Shown piece by piece: positions 55,840-64,000 of a DNA stretch of 64,000 nucleotides. The stretch's first letter is position 1, and every line of letters begins with the position of its first letter. The DNA comes from Charina bottae (Eukaryota > Chordata > Lepidosauria > Squamata > Charinaidae), in the NCBI GenBank assembly GCA_023362775.1, contig JALMGJ010000001.1, positions 95,407,501 to 95,471,500 on the forward strand, read 5' to 3'. The notes beneath the pieces are model-generated. The model was not told the DNA's origin. It saw only the letters and a program-made list of their open reading frames with translations, and did no database searches. A program made the position numbers and the translations under genes.

Positions 55840-55998
55840 CTCTGGATTGTTTAATGTCATATAATGGTGTAGGATCCTCGGCACAATCTCATTGGTTAGA
55901 TGAGGCACCAGCTGCTCTTGGGGAACACGGATTGTCACACTACCATATAGTAGAAGGAGGGTATTCATCACATGATCCTTCTCTGGCTGAGGCAAGGC
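55840..55998 (-). CDS. MROH-family gene exon
   Basis: Acceptor TTGCTCTTCTTCATCTGTAG; donor GAG|GTGAGT. The exon is 53 codons, phase 0: ALPQPEKDHVMNTLLLLYGS, VTIRVPQEQLVPHLTNEIVP and RILHHYMTLNNPE. The pattern K......LLLYG......P.E.L...L...I...I...Y is diagnostic of MROH. Confidence 0.87.
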
Positions 55999-56554
55999 CT
56001 ACAGATGAAGAAGAGCAACTCCGATGGCAGAGCCATACTCTGCTGGGGCCCCAAATTTGTTCCAGAGAAAATGCAGCAAGTTAGGAGAGATAATTTTGAT
56101 TTTTCTTGCTCAATAAGTATTTTTCTTCCCAAGTGCCATTTTCTTGGGTTTCATGCTTAGAGATGCCAGAGAAATTTTCTTGAGCCTGACTCAGAAAAAA
56201 ACATTGAGACTCGTAAAAGCCTGCTCAAAGAAATTTAAAAAATTAAAAGCTGGAGAAGAATGCCTTGCATACCTCTCTTTCCAGGCTGGCAAACCAAAGA
56301 GAGAGCCATAAAGGCCAAAGGTCATGTGAGCTAGGAATTCTGGGAAGTGCAGTGCCAACACACTGAGAAGGTGCCAGTTGGGAGGAACCTGGCCGATATG
56401 ATTACATGTGTTGTGTCATCCGGACTTCCTAGACCCGACTGAAACATGTTTTAAGCATGTTCTGTTGAAAGGGCATTGTGTTCTCATGTGCCCAGCTCCC
56501 CAGTTGCTAGTCAAGAAGACCAAGAAGATAATGTGTAGTGGTAAATCTCCAAAC

Positions 56555-56677
56555 CTGGCCAATCTGAAAGCAAGCCAAATCTTTTCCCTCGGAAATCTCT
56601 TCCTCAAAGCGGCGTAGAGCTTCCAGCACTGCCACCAGCTGCCCCTCTGCACAGTACGCCAGACACCAGCGAACACC
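56555..56677 (-). CDS. MROH-family gene exon
   Basis: Acceptor CTTCTCTTGTGCTCAG; donor CCAG|GTTTGG. The exon is 41 codons, phase 0: GVRWCLAYCAEGQLVAVLEA and LRRFEEEISEGKDLACFQIG. G....YCA...L..VL..L..FE is the family motif after the EEA.R(K/E) segment of the previous exon. Confidence 0.85.
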
Positions 56678-57289
56678 CTGAGCACAAGAGAAGGGTGGCC
56701 AGAAAACAGGAGGACTTCTCTGTCAAGTCCGCTTTTCCCCCTTTCCCCTTTAGGATCCTTTTACTCCCATTTTCTCACTCCTAGAGAAACCGAGCTGTCC
56801 ATTAGTGGATCACCTAATTACAGGCACTGCCACCACAGAAGAAATCAAAGAAGTTTTTAAAAATCCATAAAATTAACCACAAATGCCACCTATGTTCTAT
56901 ACTGATGCTCTTCTCTCTCTTAATAATATTTGAAAGTGTGTCTTCTTCTCTCCAGCATGAGAGAACAAGCCGCCTAACTAAAACAAAACCCAGGGGAAAA
57001 ATAAACCACAGAACAGAGCAAAAGAGAACACTGCGTGATTCCCAACAGTACCCTCTTTTGAACAGGTATATGACTCCAATTACATCAAACGAAATACAGG
57101 GAGCAGAATGCTACATAATTCCAGATAAATCCATACTTAAAAGACTTGAAAGTGATCCCAAGAATACCAGAATGCAGAGGCAGAGAGAATTTGGATTACA
57201 GAATGACAACTACAGAATTAGGATTACTAAAATGACAATGATTAACTAAATGATCCAGACAGACAACATCATAACAGGAGAAAAAGCAA

Positions 57290-57333
57290 TATTTTGGGGG
57301 AGATGGGTGGTGACAGAAATATGAATAATAAAT

Positions 57334-57389
<56 letters not shown>

Positions 57390-57402
57390 AGATATAGATA
57401 GA
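57290..57402 (+). mobile_element. LINE 3' tail running into (GATA)n
   Basis: GGGGGAGATGGGTGGTGACA, then AATATGAATAATAAATTA and a GATA run from 57334 to 57402 (one break near 57375). Same tail as 50585 and 62790, but with a tetranucleotide microsatellite instead of AATAAA. Snake CR1 LINEs are known to carry such SSR tails. Confidence 0.7.
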
Positions 57403-57450
57403 GCCTAAGTCTACAATTCTCATCCATTTGGGGCAGATTGTGGTTCTTGC

Positions 57451-57570
57451 CTTTCGCAGGGCTTCCTCGGTGTAATCTGTATGCAAGAGCAGATGCAAGA
57501 GCTCCTGGGTCACCCCACTTACGTCCCCTGTAACAGAAAGAGCAATCCCCAAAATCTTGTAGAGGAAGAC
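57451..57570 (-). CDS. MROH-family gene exon ending in a GC donor
   Basis: Acceptor CTTTCCTCCAG. The exon is 40 codons, phase 0: VFLYKILGIALSVTGDV, GVTQELLHLLLHTDYTEEAL and RK. With the previous exon this gives EK-VFLYKILG, the MROH EKxFLYKxLG motif. The exon ends CGAAAG|GCAAGA; no GT is available that keeps the frame into GVRWCLAYC, so the intron starts with GC. Confidence 0.84.
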
Positions 57571-57868
57571 CTGGAGGAAAGAAACAGGATAGCTGGAGAA
57601 ACCTGGCCTACAGAGACCCAGATCCATCCAGAACCAATATCCCAAACCCAGCAATCCTAAAGTGGATGAAGGGATAGAATAACCAGGTCTGCAAGTCTTC
57701 TCCCTCACCCTTCCAAATTCAGCCGTAAAACGAACTGCATCTATTTGTGTATGCTGTGACTTCATTTAGTCATTCTCTTTTGCACATGCCAGGTTTCAAA
57801 ATTATTTTGACTTTTCTTCCCTTCAAATGATTTGTATGAGTTGGAATACTACACAACATGTGCAACAT

Positions 57869-57914
57869 GTGTGTGTGTGTGTGTGTGTGTGTATACAAGA
57901 GAGAGAGAGAGAGC
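57869..57914 (+). repeat. (TG)n and (GA)n microsatellites
   Basis: About twelve TG units (57869-57892) and, after TATACAA, about eight GA units. Confidence 0.95.
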
Positions 57915-58413
57915 AATCTTTGAAAACCCAAATCAAGCCAACATCTTGTTTCCACCAGGGTCCAAGCAAATGCACCTGGGAAGACTATCAGCAGCAAAAT
58001 AAACAACAGCTTATTAATCATATTGCCTCCACTCAAGTAGGTTCCATCTAGGTAGGTTAATTGAAATCAACTTCTGCAACTTGGCCTAACTCTTCATAAG
58101 AAGAGGCAAACAGAGGGATTCTGGACTCATATCACTTGGTGCACTACCCTTTTTTCTCACTTTTTTGCTTTATAGTTCCCCACTAGACCTGCTCAGTCTC
58201 ACTCTGTCTTCTGTTGATGTGCTCCTGGCTGAGACCCCACCTCCTAGCAGCAGCATGGCTATACAATAATGCTTGGAAATGCACCTGGGAAACATCTTTG
58301 TCCTCCCACTCAAAATAGGAGAGTGATTCAGCGTAGCTAACCATATGTCTGTGAAGGTTCTCAGTCATCCAGGTGGAATTGTCTGTAGCTTGAATCATGT
58401 CAACTGGATTTCT

Positions 58414-58472
58414 ATTTTCTCAGTGGAAACGTTTCGCTCCTTATCCAAGGAGCTTCTTCAGTCTGAGCAAAG
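58414..58472 (-). ncRNA. hammerhead-like ribozyme motif in PLE
   Basis: Minus strand CTGAAGA, stem II CTCCTT/AAGGAG, GAAA, CGTTTC, with well-paired stem I (TTTGCTCAGA against TC-CAC-TGAGAAAA). Confidence 0.6.
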
Positions 58473-58556
58473 TTGGTAAGGGAATCCTTAAATATGTTTC
58501 TAGGGTGGCTGTGTGACCTTGCACCTGGGGCTAGGTCATGGTTATTTTTGAGATGT

Positions 58557-59342
58557 TTATTTCCAAGTCCCTTTATCATCCAAAGGAGGATCGTTAAGAT
58601 TACCTTGCTGTTGTTGAGATTGTGAAATGGTCTTAATCTTCCTAGGCACAGAAGACAAAGCAGGAAGGAAAATAGGGGAAAGATTGTGCCTGAGGCCCCC
58701 ACCTCTATTCAAGGAAGGATTTTCCAAGTTGGCATAAATGGATTCCTTGACCCCTCTTTCAAACCACTTATCTTCCCTGTCTAAAATGTGAACATTAATG
58801 TCCTCAAATGAGTGTCCTTTTTCCTTTAGATGAAGGTAAACTGCTGACTCTGGTCCTGTGGTGTTGCTCCTCCTGTGTTGGGCCATCCTCCTGTACAAAG
58901 GTTGTTTGGTTTCTCCAATGTAGAGCTCAGAGCACTCCTCGCTGCACTGAATTGCATCCACTACATTGCTTTTCTTGTGTTTTGGAGTTTGATCTTTGGG
59001 GTGTACAAGCCTCTGTCTCAGTGTGTTGGTGGGTTTGAAATATACAGGTATGTGGTGTTTGCCAAATATCCTTTTTATCTTTTCAGACACCCCAGCCATG
59101 TAAGGAATGACCAGGTTCTTCCGTTTACTCTGAGTCTCAGCCCTGTCTGTCGCTGTTTTAGGTCTGGTAGACTTAGATTTAGTGAAGGCCCAATTTGGAT
59201 ATCCACAGGCCTTCAGAGCTGTTCTCAGGTGCTGATTTTCATTCTTTTTGGAATCCATGGAGGTAGGGATGGTTTCTGCTCTGTGTGACAATGTCCTGAT
59301 GACCCCTAGTTTGTGCTGTAGTGGATGGTGGGAGTCAAACAT
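58557..59342 (-). pseudogene. PLE endonuclease part, GIY tyrosine lost
   Basis: A 261-codon frame starting MFDSHHPLQHKLGVIRTL (end of the RT/thumb region) and continuing through MAGVSEKIKRIFGKHHIP to the GIY-YIG domain CSELYIGETKQPLYRR. The first signature reads VVDAIQC where the copy at 15.8 kb has VVYAIQC, so the catalytic-region tyrosine is replaced. The RT upstream is in another frame. Confidence 0.78.
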
Positions 59343-59614
59343 CAGATATTGATCTGTGTGTGTGGGTTCCTGTAGATCCCTATTTCTAGCTTGCCACCGG
59401 TCCCAATGAGGACTTCACAGTCTAGGAATGCCAGTCTGTTGTCCTTGGTGTCTTCTCTGATGAACCTAATGTTGGCATCTGTGGTGTTTATATGGTCCGT
59501 GAAGGCCTGTACTTCCTGGGCCTTGATTTTAACCCAGGTGTCATCCACATACCTGAACCAGTGGGTAGGCGCTGTTCCTGCTTTGTCTTCTGTGCCTAGG
59601 AAGATTAAGACCAT
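59342..59614 (-). pseudogene. PLE reverse transcriptase fragment
   Basis: Contains WFRYVDDTWVKIKA, the YVDD active-site box, and DNRLAFLDCEV, typical of Penelope-like RT palm. The frame stops at 59342 and resumes in a different frame as MFDSHHPLQ. The break coincides with a GT run near 59353-59364, so a dinucleotide indel explains it. The N-terminal RT is missing. Confidence 0.78.
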
Positions 59615-59765
59615 TTCGCAATCTCAACAACAGCAAGGTAATCTTAACGATCCTCCTTTGGATGATAAAGGGACTTGGAAATAAACATCTCAGATAACCA
59701 TGACCTAGCCCCAGGTGCAAGGTCACACAGCACCCTAGAAACATATTTAAGGATTCCCTTACAAA

Positions 59766-59824
59766 CTTTGCTCAGACTGAAGAAGCTTCTTGGATAAGGA
59801 GCGAAACGTTTCCACTGAGAAAAT
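59766..59824 (+). ncRNA. hammerhead-like ribozyme motif in PLE
   Basis: CTGAAGA, stem II CTTCTT/AAGGAG (one G-U pair), GAAA, CGTTTC, with paired stem I. It faces the minus-strand motif at 58414-58472 within one insertion. Confidence 0.58.
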
Positions 59825-60089
59825 AGAAATCCAGTTGACATGATTCAAGCTACAGACGTAGCTAACCATGGGAGGAAGACATTGAGTATAACATAAACCA
59901 GGTGCCCTCCAGCTGTGTAGACTTTAATGTCCAGAATTCTCAACAATGGTCACACTAATGGGGGATTTATAGCATGTGAAATCTACATATCTGAAGAGTC
60001 CCTAGGCTGGGGAAGGCTGACACACTGTATGGGTTGCAGGGTGGGAACTGGCTGGCCTTTTTATGAAGGAGATCACCGGTATTCTTTAT

Positions 60090-60206
60090 CACACTGACTT
60101 TTTCTTTAGAGGAGTTGTGATAGACACCCATCTGCTTCATGAGTTCCTGTCCCAGGGTTAGGTTCCAGCCTTCCTCCTGATTTCTCTGTAAGGATTTCTT
60201 CAGGAA
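60090..60206 (-). CDS. MROH-family gene exon
   Basis: Acceptor CTGATGCCTCCACAG; donor AAA|GTCAGT. The exon is 39 codons, phase 0: FLKKSLQRNQEEGWNLTLGQ, ELMKQMGVYHNSSKEK. Matches the MROH run FL..SL......W...L...L..Q...Y......EK. The preceding intron is only 85 bp. Confidence 0.84.
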
Positions 60207-60291
60207 CTGTGGAGGCATCAGGAGAATGGAGGTCATTAGAGAGGATCATCAGTGCCATGGGAAATGTTCATGCTCACATCACTGGGGTTAC

Positions 60292-60344
60292 CTCCAGTAG
60301 CTTCTGCTCCCATGCTGCTGGTGGCAATGTGTACTTGCTGTGGC
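60292..60344 (-). CDS. MROH-family gene, 53-bp exon
   Basis: Acceptor CTGTGCTCTCCCCAAAG; donor GAG|GTAACC. Phase 1 to 0; encodes HSKYTLPPAAWEQKLLE. With neighbours it makes HYLE-G-HSKYT...WEQKLLE-FLKKSLQ, the family's YLE......WE..LL.FL pattern. It was found because it alone repairs the phase between its neighbours. Confidence 0.75.
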
Positions 60345-60718
60345 CTTTGGGGAGAGCACAGGAGACCAACATCACCCAGAGAACCAGGAGGAGATATGGT
60401 TCTTTTTAAAGCCCTTTGGAAATAAGAGTAATTTCCATAAAAATATGAATATCAGATGGATACCTGGCTAAACCACTGAAACGAACCATGCCAACAACAC
60501 ATTAAAAAGCCATCCCTTCCACAAATCCCAACTCTGCTGGTGTTCTGTAAATCCTTGAAGTCCTGGATGGGGCCTGTGAGCCTATCATTGTGGGTTTTTT
60601 TTTCCTGACATATCTAGAGTTATGTGGTTTGAGTTTGATTGTCCTTGGGTACCATTGTGCTATTGTTATTGTTGCTTGTTATGATTTATTCTTGTTCTTT
60701 TCGTTTTTTAATCTTGTA

Positions 60719-60790
60719 TTTGCTGCCCAGAGTTTCAGTTACAAGATGGGCAGCTATATAAATTGATATAATAAATGAATACACACATAC
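60719..60790 (+). mobile_element. LINE 3' tail (CR1/L2 type), divergent
   Basis: TTTGCTGCCCAGAGTTTC, AAGATGGGCAGCTATATAAA and an AATAAATGAATA end; a more decayed relative of 50585 and 62790. Confidence 0.55.
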
Positions 60791-60969
60791 TGTACATTTG
60801 ACTCATTCATTTCAGAAGCACCTTCATCTATTAAGAAGGGGCTTCAAGGGGAATAGATAAGCCACTCACACTCTGTGCCTGTGTTCACATATCACAATAT
60901 CACAGTTAACCTAGTTATTGAATTAACACATTTTCTGGGCTGCTTAATACATTGAACCATAAACTAAGC

Positions 60970-61172
60970 CAGAGCTTTCCAAACTTTTCATGTTGGTGAC
61001 ACACTTTTTAGACATGCATCATTTTGCGACACACTCTTACAGCAGGGCACAAGGCAGGCACTAGGACCTGCGTGGAATCCTGGCAGGGCTCGGAGGCAGC
61101 AGCAGCCGCAACACACCCAGGCACTGCAGCCGACATACTAACGTGTCCCGACACACAGTTTGGAAAGCTCTG
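60970..61172 (+). mobile_element. hAT-like MITE
   Basis: TIRs CAGAGCTTTCCAAAC / GTTTGGAAAGCTCTG and perfect duplication AACTAAGC (60962-60969 and 61173-61180). Shortest copy in the window (203 bp), with a single core unit. Confidence 0.88.
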
Positions 61173-61835
61173 AACTAAGCAAATGGCCTGGGTTGCATAG
61201 CAAAATACACGAAAAACCCCTAACCAAGATGAACGTTAACCAACTTTTGCTTGTTGTGCAAATGCAGCACAACAAGCATTTGTTTGACCTGTTAACTGAC
61301 CAGTTAAGTATCAGTTAAACACAAGTTATCTGTGGTGGATCAGAGTAGGTATCTTGATATTATGAGAAGAGTGTGTGTGTTTGTACATGGTGTGGCATCG
61401 CTCTATAGAAAACACACAGTTCACTGCCAGATAACTGGCGATGATCACTGTATTAGATGACTTGCTGAAGAATTATAATAGATCTCCAGAATGTTTTCAA
61501 TAATTTTTAGAATGTGTTTGCATGGCATGCCAAGCCATACTGCTTTGTTAACTAGAATATGGCTATTGTTATAGACCTGTCTAATAAGACTCTGAATTGG
61601 AGGATCAGGGCCTGACAGGTTTTGACCTTGCCATTCAGAAACCAGCAGGCCCTCAGATAGCTGCAGAGGAGGGTCAGAAAGAGCAGGATTTGCTAGAAGA
61701 ATGAGCCTGCAAGTCTGGAGCAGTCAGGTGATCAGCCACCTGTTGCAGAAGCATGGCAGGAGGCTGAGTCAGCTGACTTAGAGCCTGAGCAGGATCTTCA
61801 GCCCTTGCACATGCAGAAAGATCAAGTGAGTAGAT

Positions 61836-62125
61836 CAGAGCTTTCCAAACTTTTCATGTTGGTGACACACTTTTTAGACATGCATCATTTTGCGACACAC
61901 TCTTACAGAAGGGCATCATTTCGCGACACACTCTTACAGCAGGGCACAAGGCAGGCACTAGGACCTGTGCGGAATCACAGCAGGTTTGGAAGCAGCCAGG
62001 CACAAGGCAGGCACTAGGACCTTCGCAGAATCCTGGTAGGGCTCAGAGGCAACAGCAGCTGGGACACACCCAGACACTGCAGCTGACACACTAACGTGTC
62101 CCGACACACAGTTTGGAAAGCTCTG
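61836..62125 (+). mobile_element. hAT-like MITE
   Basis: Same TIRs, perfect duplication GAGTAGAT (61828-61835 and 62126-62133). The CATCATTT(T/C)GCGACACAC segment is duplicated as in the copies at 36292 and 52837. Confidence 0.88.
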
Positions 62126-62789
62126 GAGTAGATGTTCAATGAAGCTCCTTGAAGGAAAAATGTGTGACTCGGGAAAATAGACATGGCTGAGTCAGTACTA
62201 TAAAAGAAGGGCTTGGGAGTAAAAATTTGGTTAGCAAATAACTTTTCAACCTTGGACATGACTTCCTGAATGTGTGCTCCTTCTGACTATGTCTGATCTT
62301 TGGACTGGTACAAGACTACACTCAGCTTTGATTCTTCAATCTTGGATTTGTTGGCATGGAACCTTGGCTTCAGAAATAAACTTTTTTTCCCCCTGAGCTC
62401 ACACATTCCTGCACTGTGGTGAGATTTGTAGCTGCCGTAGAGAACTGTCTATGATTAAGTCTGACCTCCTGTGCTTATAATTGATGGCACAGGACAGGTG
62501 TTGGAATCTTATCTTCCAACCCGTATATTGCTTTAGCCAGCATCTTAGGCTTAGCTGTGGCTAACTGAATTATCTGAACCCAGAGCAGCCACCATTCCTG
62601 TTTAGCACAAACCAAAATTTAGAACCAAGGTTAATGGTTAATTTTAATTCTTTACTTGTGGTAGCTGGAAATTCAGATTTAGACAACCCATTCAGCCTTA
62701 GAAAAGCTACACAGCATAGCTAAATTATATTTATTTATATTATGCTAATTAAATTGTAATTTTATATTTGTATTTTAAACTTGATTTTA
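62126..62789. other. MROH intron, nothing recognised
   Basis: No exon or bounded repeat recognised. Confidence 0.4.
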
Positions 62790-62862
62790 TTGTAAACCAC
62801 CCAGAGTCCCCCGTTGGGGGAGATGGGCGGTCATATAAATAAAATAAATAAAATAAATAAAA
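62790..62862 (+). mobile_element. LINE 3' tail (CR1/L2 type)
   Basis: GTAAACCACCCAGAGTCCCC, GGGGGAGATGGGCGGTCATA and an AAATAAAATAAATAAA end. Confidence 0.65.
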
Positions 62863-63290
62863 CCTTCTTATACAAGTCTTCTTACTGGCACGCTTGAGAT
62901 GTAAGAAGCCAGGCCGTACGTTCTGAACTTACTGTGTTGTGCCAACTGTGTTTTACCTAAATGGAATCTCCATCAACAAAGGTATATACTTTGGTCAGGT
63001 ACAGTATTTGCCTAAGTGCAGGGATGACTTTCAGCTGGATAGATAATTGTATACTTGTGTTTGCTTCAGTGGTGTTTTTGACACAATCCAGGACCCTGTT
63101 TTCTTAGGGTCCTGGATCATATGGGCAGCTATACTCATGTTCAAAGCCAACCAAATAAATTTCTCTTTCAAATCTCCCAGTGGAACATTTGAAAGTCAGG
63201 GAGAGTATGGTATAGAACTCTCCACAAATACCTTAAGAGGGCTACAGAAGATGGCATGGGACAAGATAAGTTTGGTTTCTCTCATCTCAC

Positions 63291-63432
63291 CTTCCAGGTA
63301 ATGGGCCAGGAGGGGCACTTCCACCCACCAATGTTCAGCCACATCCTTGTAGAACTCTGGGCGCAAGGCACTTGGCAGGAGAAGTGCTGCAGCTCCTTGG
63401 CCGCCTCCTTCTAAGGGGCAAACTGCAAGGGC
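63291..63432 (-). CDS. MROH-family gene exon
   Basis: Acceptor GTTCTGATTTGCAG; donor GAAG|GTGAGA. Phase 0 to 1: ALAVCPLEGGGQGAAALLLP, then EFYKDVAEHWWVEVPLLAHY and LE-G. H..V.E.W...VP.LL.YLEG is a typical MROH stretch. A palindromic PLE insertion lies only 34 bp upstream of the acceptor. Confidence 0.84.
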
Positions 63433-63533
63433 CTGCAAATCAGAACGACAACAGGGGCAGCATGATGTCTATGAAGGTTCTCAGTCATCCAGGTGGAATT
63501 GTCTGTAGCTTGAATAATGTCAACTGGATTTCT

Positions 63534-63593
63534 ATTTTCTCAGTGGAAACGTTTCGCTCCTTATCCAAGGAGCTTCTTCAGTCTGAGCAAAGT
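63534..63593 (-). ncRNA. hammerhead-like ribozyme motif in PLE
   Basis: Minus strand CTGAAGA, CTCCTT/AAGGAG stem II, GAAA, CGTTTC and paired stem I; left half of the inverted pair. It is in sense orientation with the MROH transcript. Confidence 0.6.
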
Positions 63594-63649
63594 TGGTAAG
63601 GGAATCCTAAAATTTTTTTTTTTTTTTTTTTTTTTAGGATTCCCTTACC

Positions 63650-63710
63650 AACTTTGCTCAGACTGAAGAAGCTCCTTGGATAAGGAGTGAAACGTTTCCA
63701 CTGAGAAAAT
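63650..63710 (+). ncRNA. hammerhead-like ribozyme motif in PLE
   Basis: Plus-strand counterpart of 63534-63593 with the same core and stem I pairing; right half of the inverted pair. Confidence 0.58.
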
Positions 63711-63966
63711 AGAAATCCAGTTGACATTATTCAAGCTACAGGGGCAGCATGATTTTACACCCACACTTTCAAGACCTACATCCCAATGCTGCTCTAATCA
63801 TATTTGAGAGGCTACTTTGAAAAGCAGTCGGGGCATCCCAATATGTCAAAGTGCAACCAATTATCTCCTGCTTTCCAGCTATGAATAATTGCGGGGTTTC
63901 CTTTGTAGGTTCTTCCCTCCAACCTCTGTGCTTAGATCAATATCGTCCATCTTGTACAGGACTCAC

Positions 63967-64000
63967 CCCTGACTGACAATAGGCTCTTCCACAGCCACAT
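63967..64000 (-). CDS. MROH-family gene, partial exon at window edge
   Basis: A good donor AGGG|GTGAGT ends a minus-strand stretch that runs off the window. In the frame fitting the next exon (phase 0) it reads CGCGRAYCQSG. Too short for family evidence; supported only by donor quality and phase. Confidence 0.4.

Larger units (their letters stand above)
58345..59856. mobile_element. Penelope-like element with RT remnant and inverted terminal copy
   Basis: A 1.5-kb insertion between 13-bp duplications CGTAGCTAACCAT (58332-58344 and 59857-59869). Most of it is on the minus strand (RT end, endonuclease, terminal repeat). From about 59572 onward an inverted copy of the outer 285 bp follows in plus orientation. 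It lies in the MROH intron between exons 60090-60206 and 57451-57570. Confidence 0.87.
63467..63740. mobile_element. palindromic PLE terminal-repeat insertion next to a splice site
   Basis: Two inverted arms of about 125 bp meet at an A/T run (T23 near 63613-63635), between duplications ACAGGGGCAGCATGAT (63451-63466 and 63738-63753, overlapping the element end by three bases). Contains no coding sequence. It sits between the branch-point region and upstream intron of MROH exon 63291-63432. Confidence 0.82.

Noticed and set aside
1..64000. CRISPR array, operons, prophage or other prokaryotic system
   Set aside because: The window is intron-rich vertebrate DNA; the direct repeats present are microsatellites and transposon cores.

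Overview
The window is nuclear DNA of a vertebrate, most likely a squamate reptile and possibly a snake. The evidence is two very large FSIP2 exons and a multi-exon MROH-type HEAT-repeat gene, embedded in squamate-type repeats: a Bov-B (RTE) LINE, Sauria-type SINEs whose tail resembles the Bov-B 3' end, Penelope-like elements, LINE 3' tails of CR1/L2 type (one running into a GATA microsatellite), and many small hAT-like MITEs with clean 8-bp target duplications. Species assignment is inference.

Layout. (1) 1-33,006, plus strand: the 3' part of FSIP2 (fibrous sheath-interacting protein 2, sperm flagellum). The gene enters from the left edge. Nine exons can be joined with consistent reading phase: 1-5672 (open at the window edge), 6095-14490, 23234-23488, 24972-25133, 25781-25881, 28736-28764 (29-bp micro-exon), 29626-29678, 30131-30194 and 32789-32964 (stop), followed by AATAAA signals at 32971 and 33001. 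The 8.7-kb intron 14491-23233 is packed with repeats. (2) 33,007-37,069: intergenic. One well-formed minus-strand candidate coding exon (34719-34871) of unknown identity lies here, with a CTTC/CTCC microsatellite and a hAT-like MITE. (3) 37,070-64,000, minus strand: the 3' part of a maestro heat-like repeat (MROH) family gene, converging on FSIP2. I could join 26 exons from 63432 down to a stop at 37070 with unbroken phase; a further partial exon (63967-64000) touches the right edge. Three introns of this gene start with GC instead of GT, and in each case the reading phase supports the GC donor.

Repeats. Five Penelope-like insertions are present. Four are wholly or partly palindromic (two units head to head), all five have 13-16-bp target-site duplications, and three (seven occurrences in four insertions) carry a sequence fitting the hammerhead ribozyme core. 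A 1.06-kb 5'-truncated Bov-B copy with an open 348-codon frame sits antisense in an MROH intron. Eight copies of one hAT-like MITE (TIR CAGAGCTTTCCAAAC) and six of a fold-back MITE (TIR CAGTGTTTCTCAACC) are scattered through both genes' introns.

The two genes are not known to act together: FSIP2 is a structural AKAP4-associated protein of the sperm fibrous sheath, and MROH proteins are poorly characterised HEAT-repeat scaffolds. No prokaryotic features, CRISPR arrays, rRNA or genuine tRNA genes were seen. All exon models rest on reading frame, splice consensus, phase and remembered family patterns; no alignment could be run.
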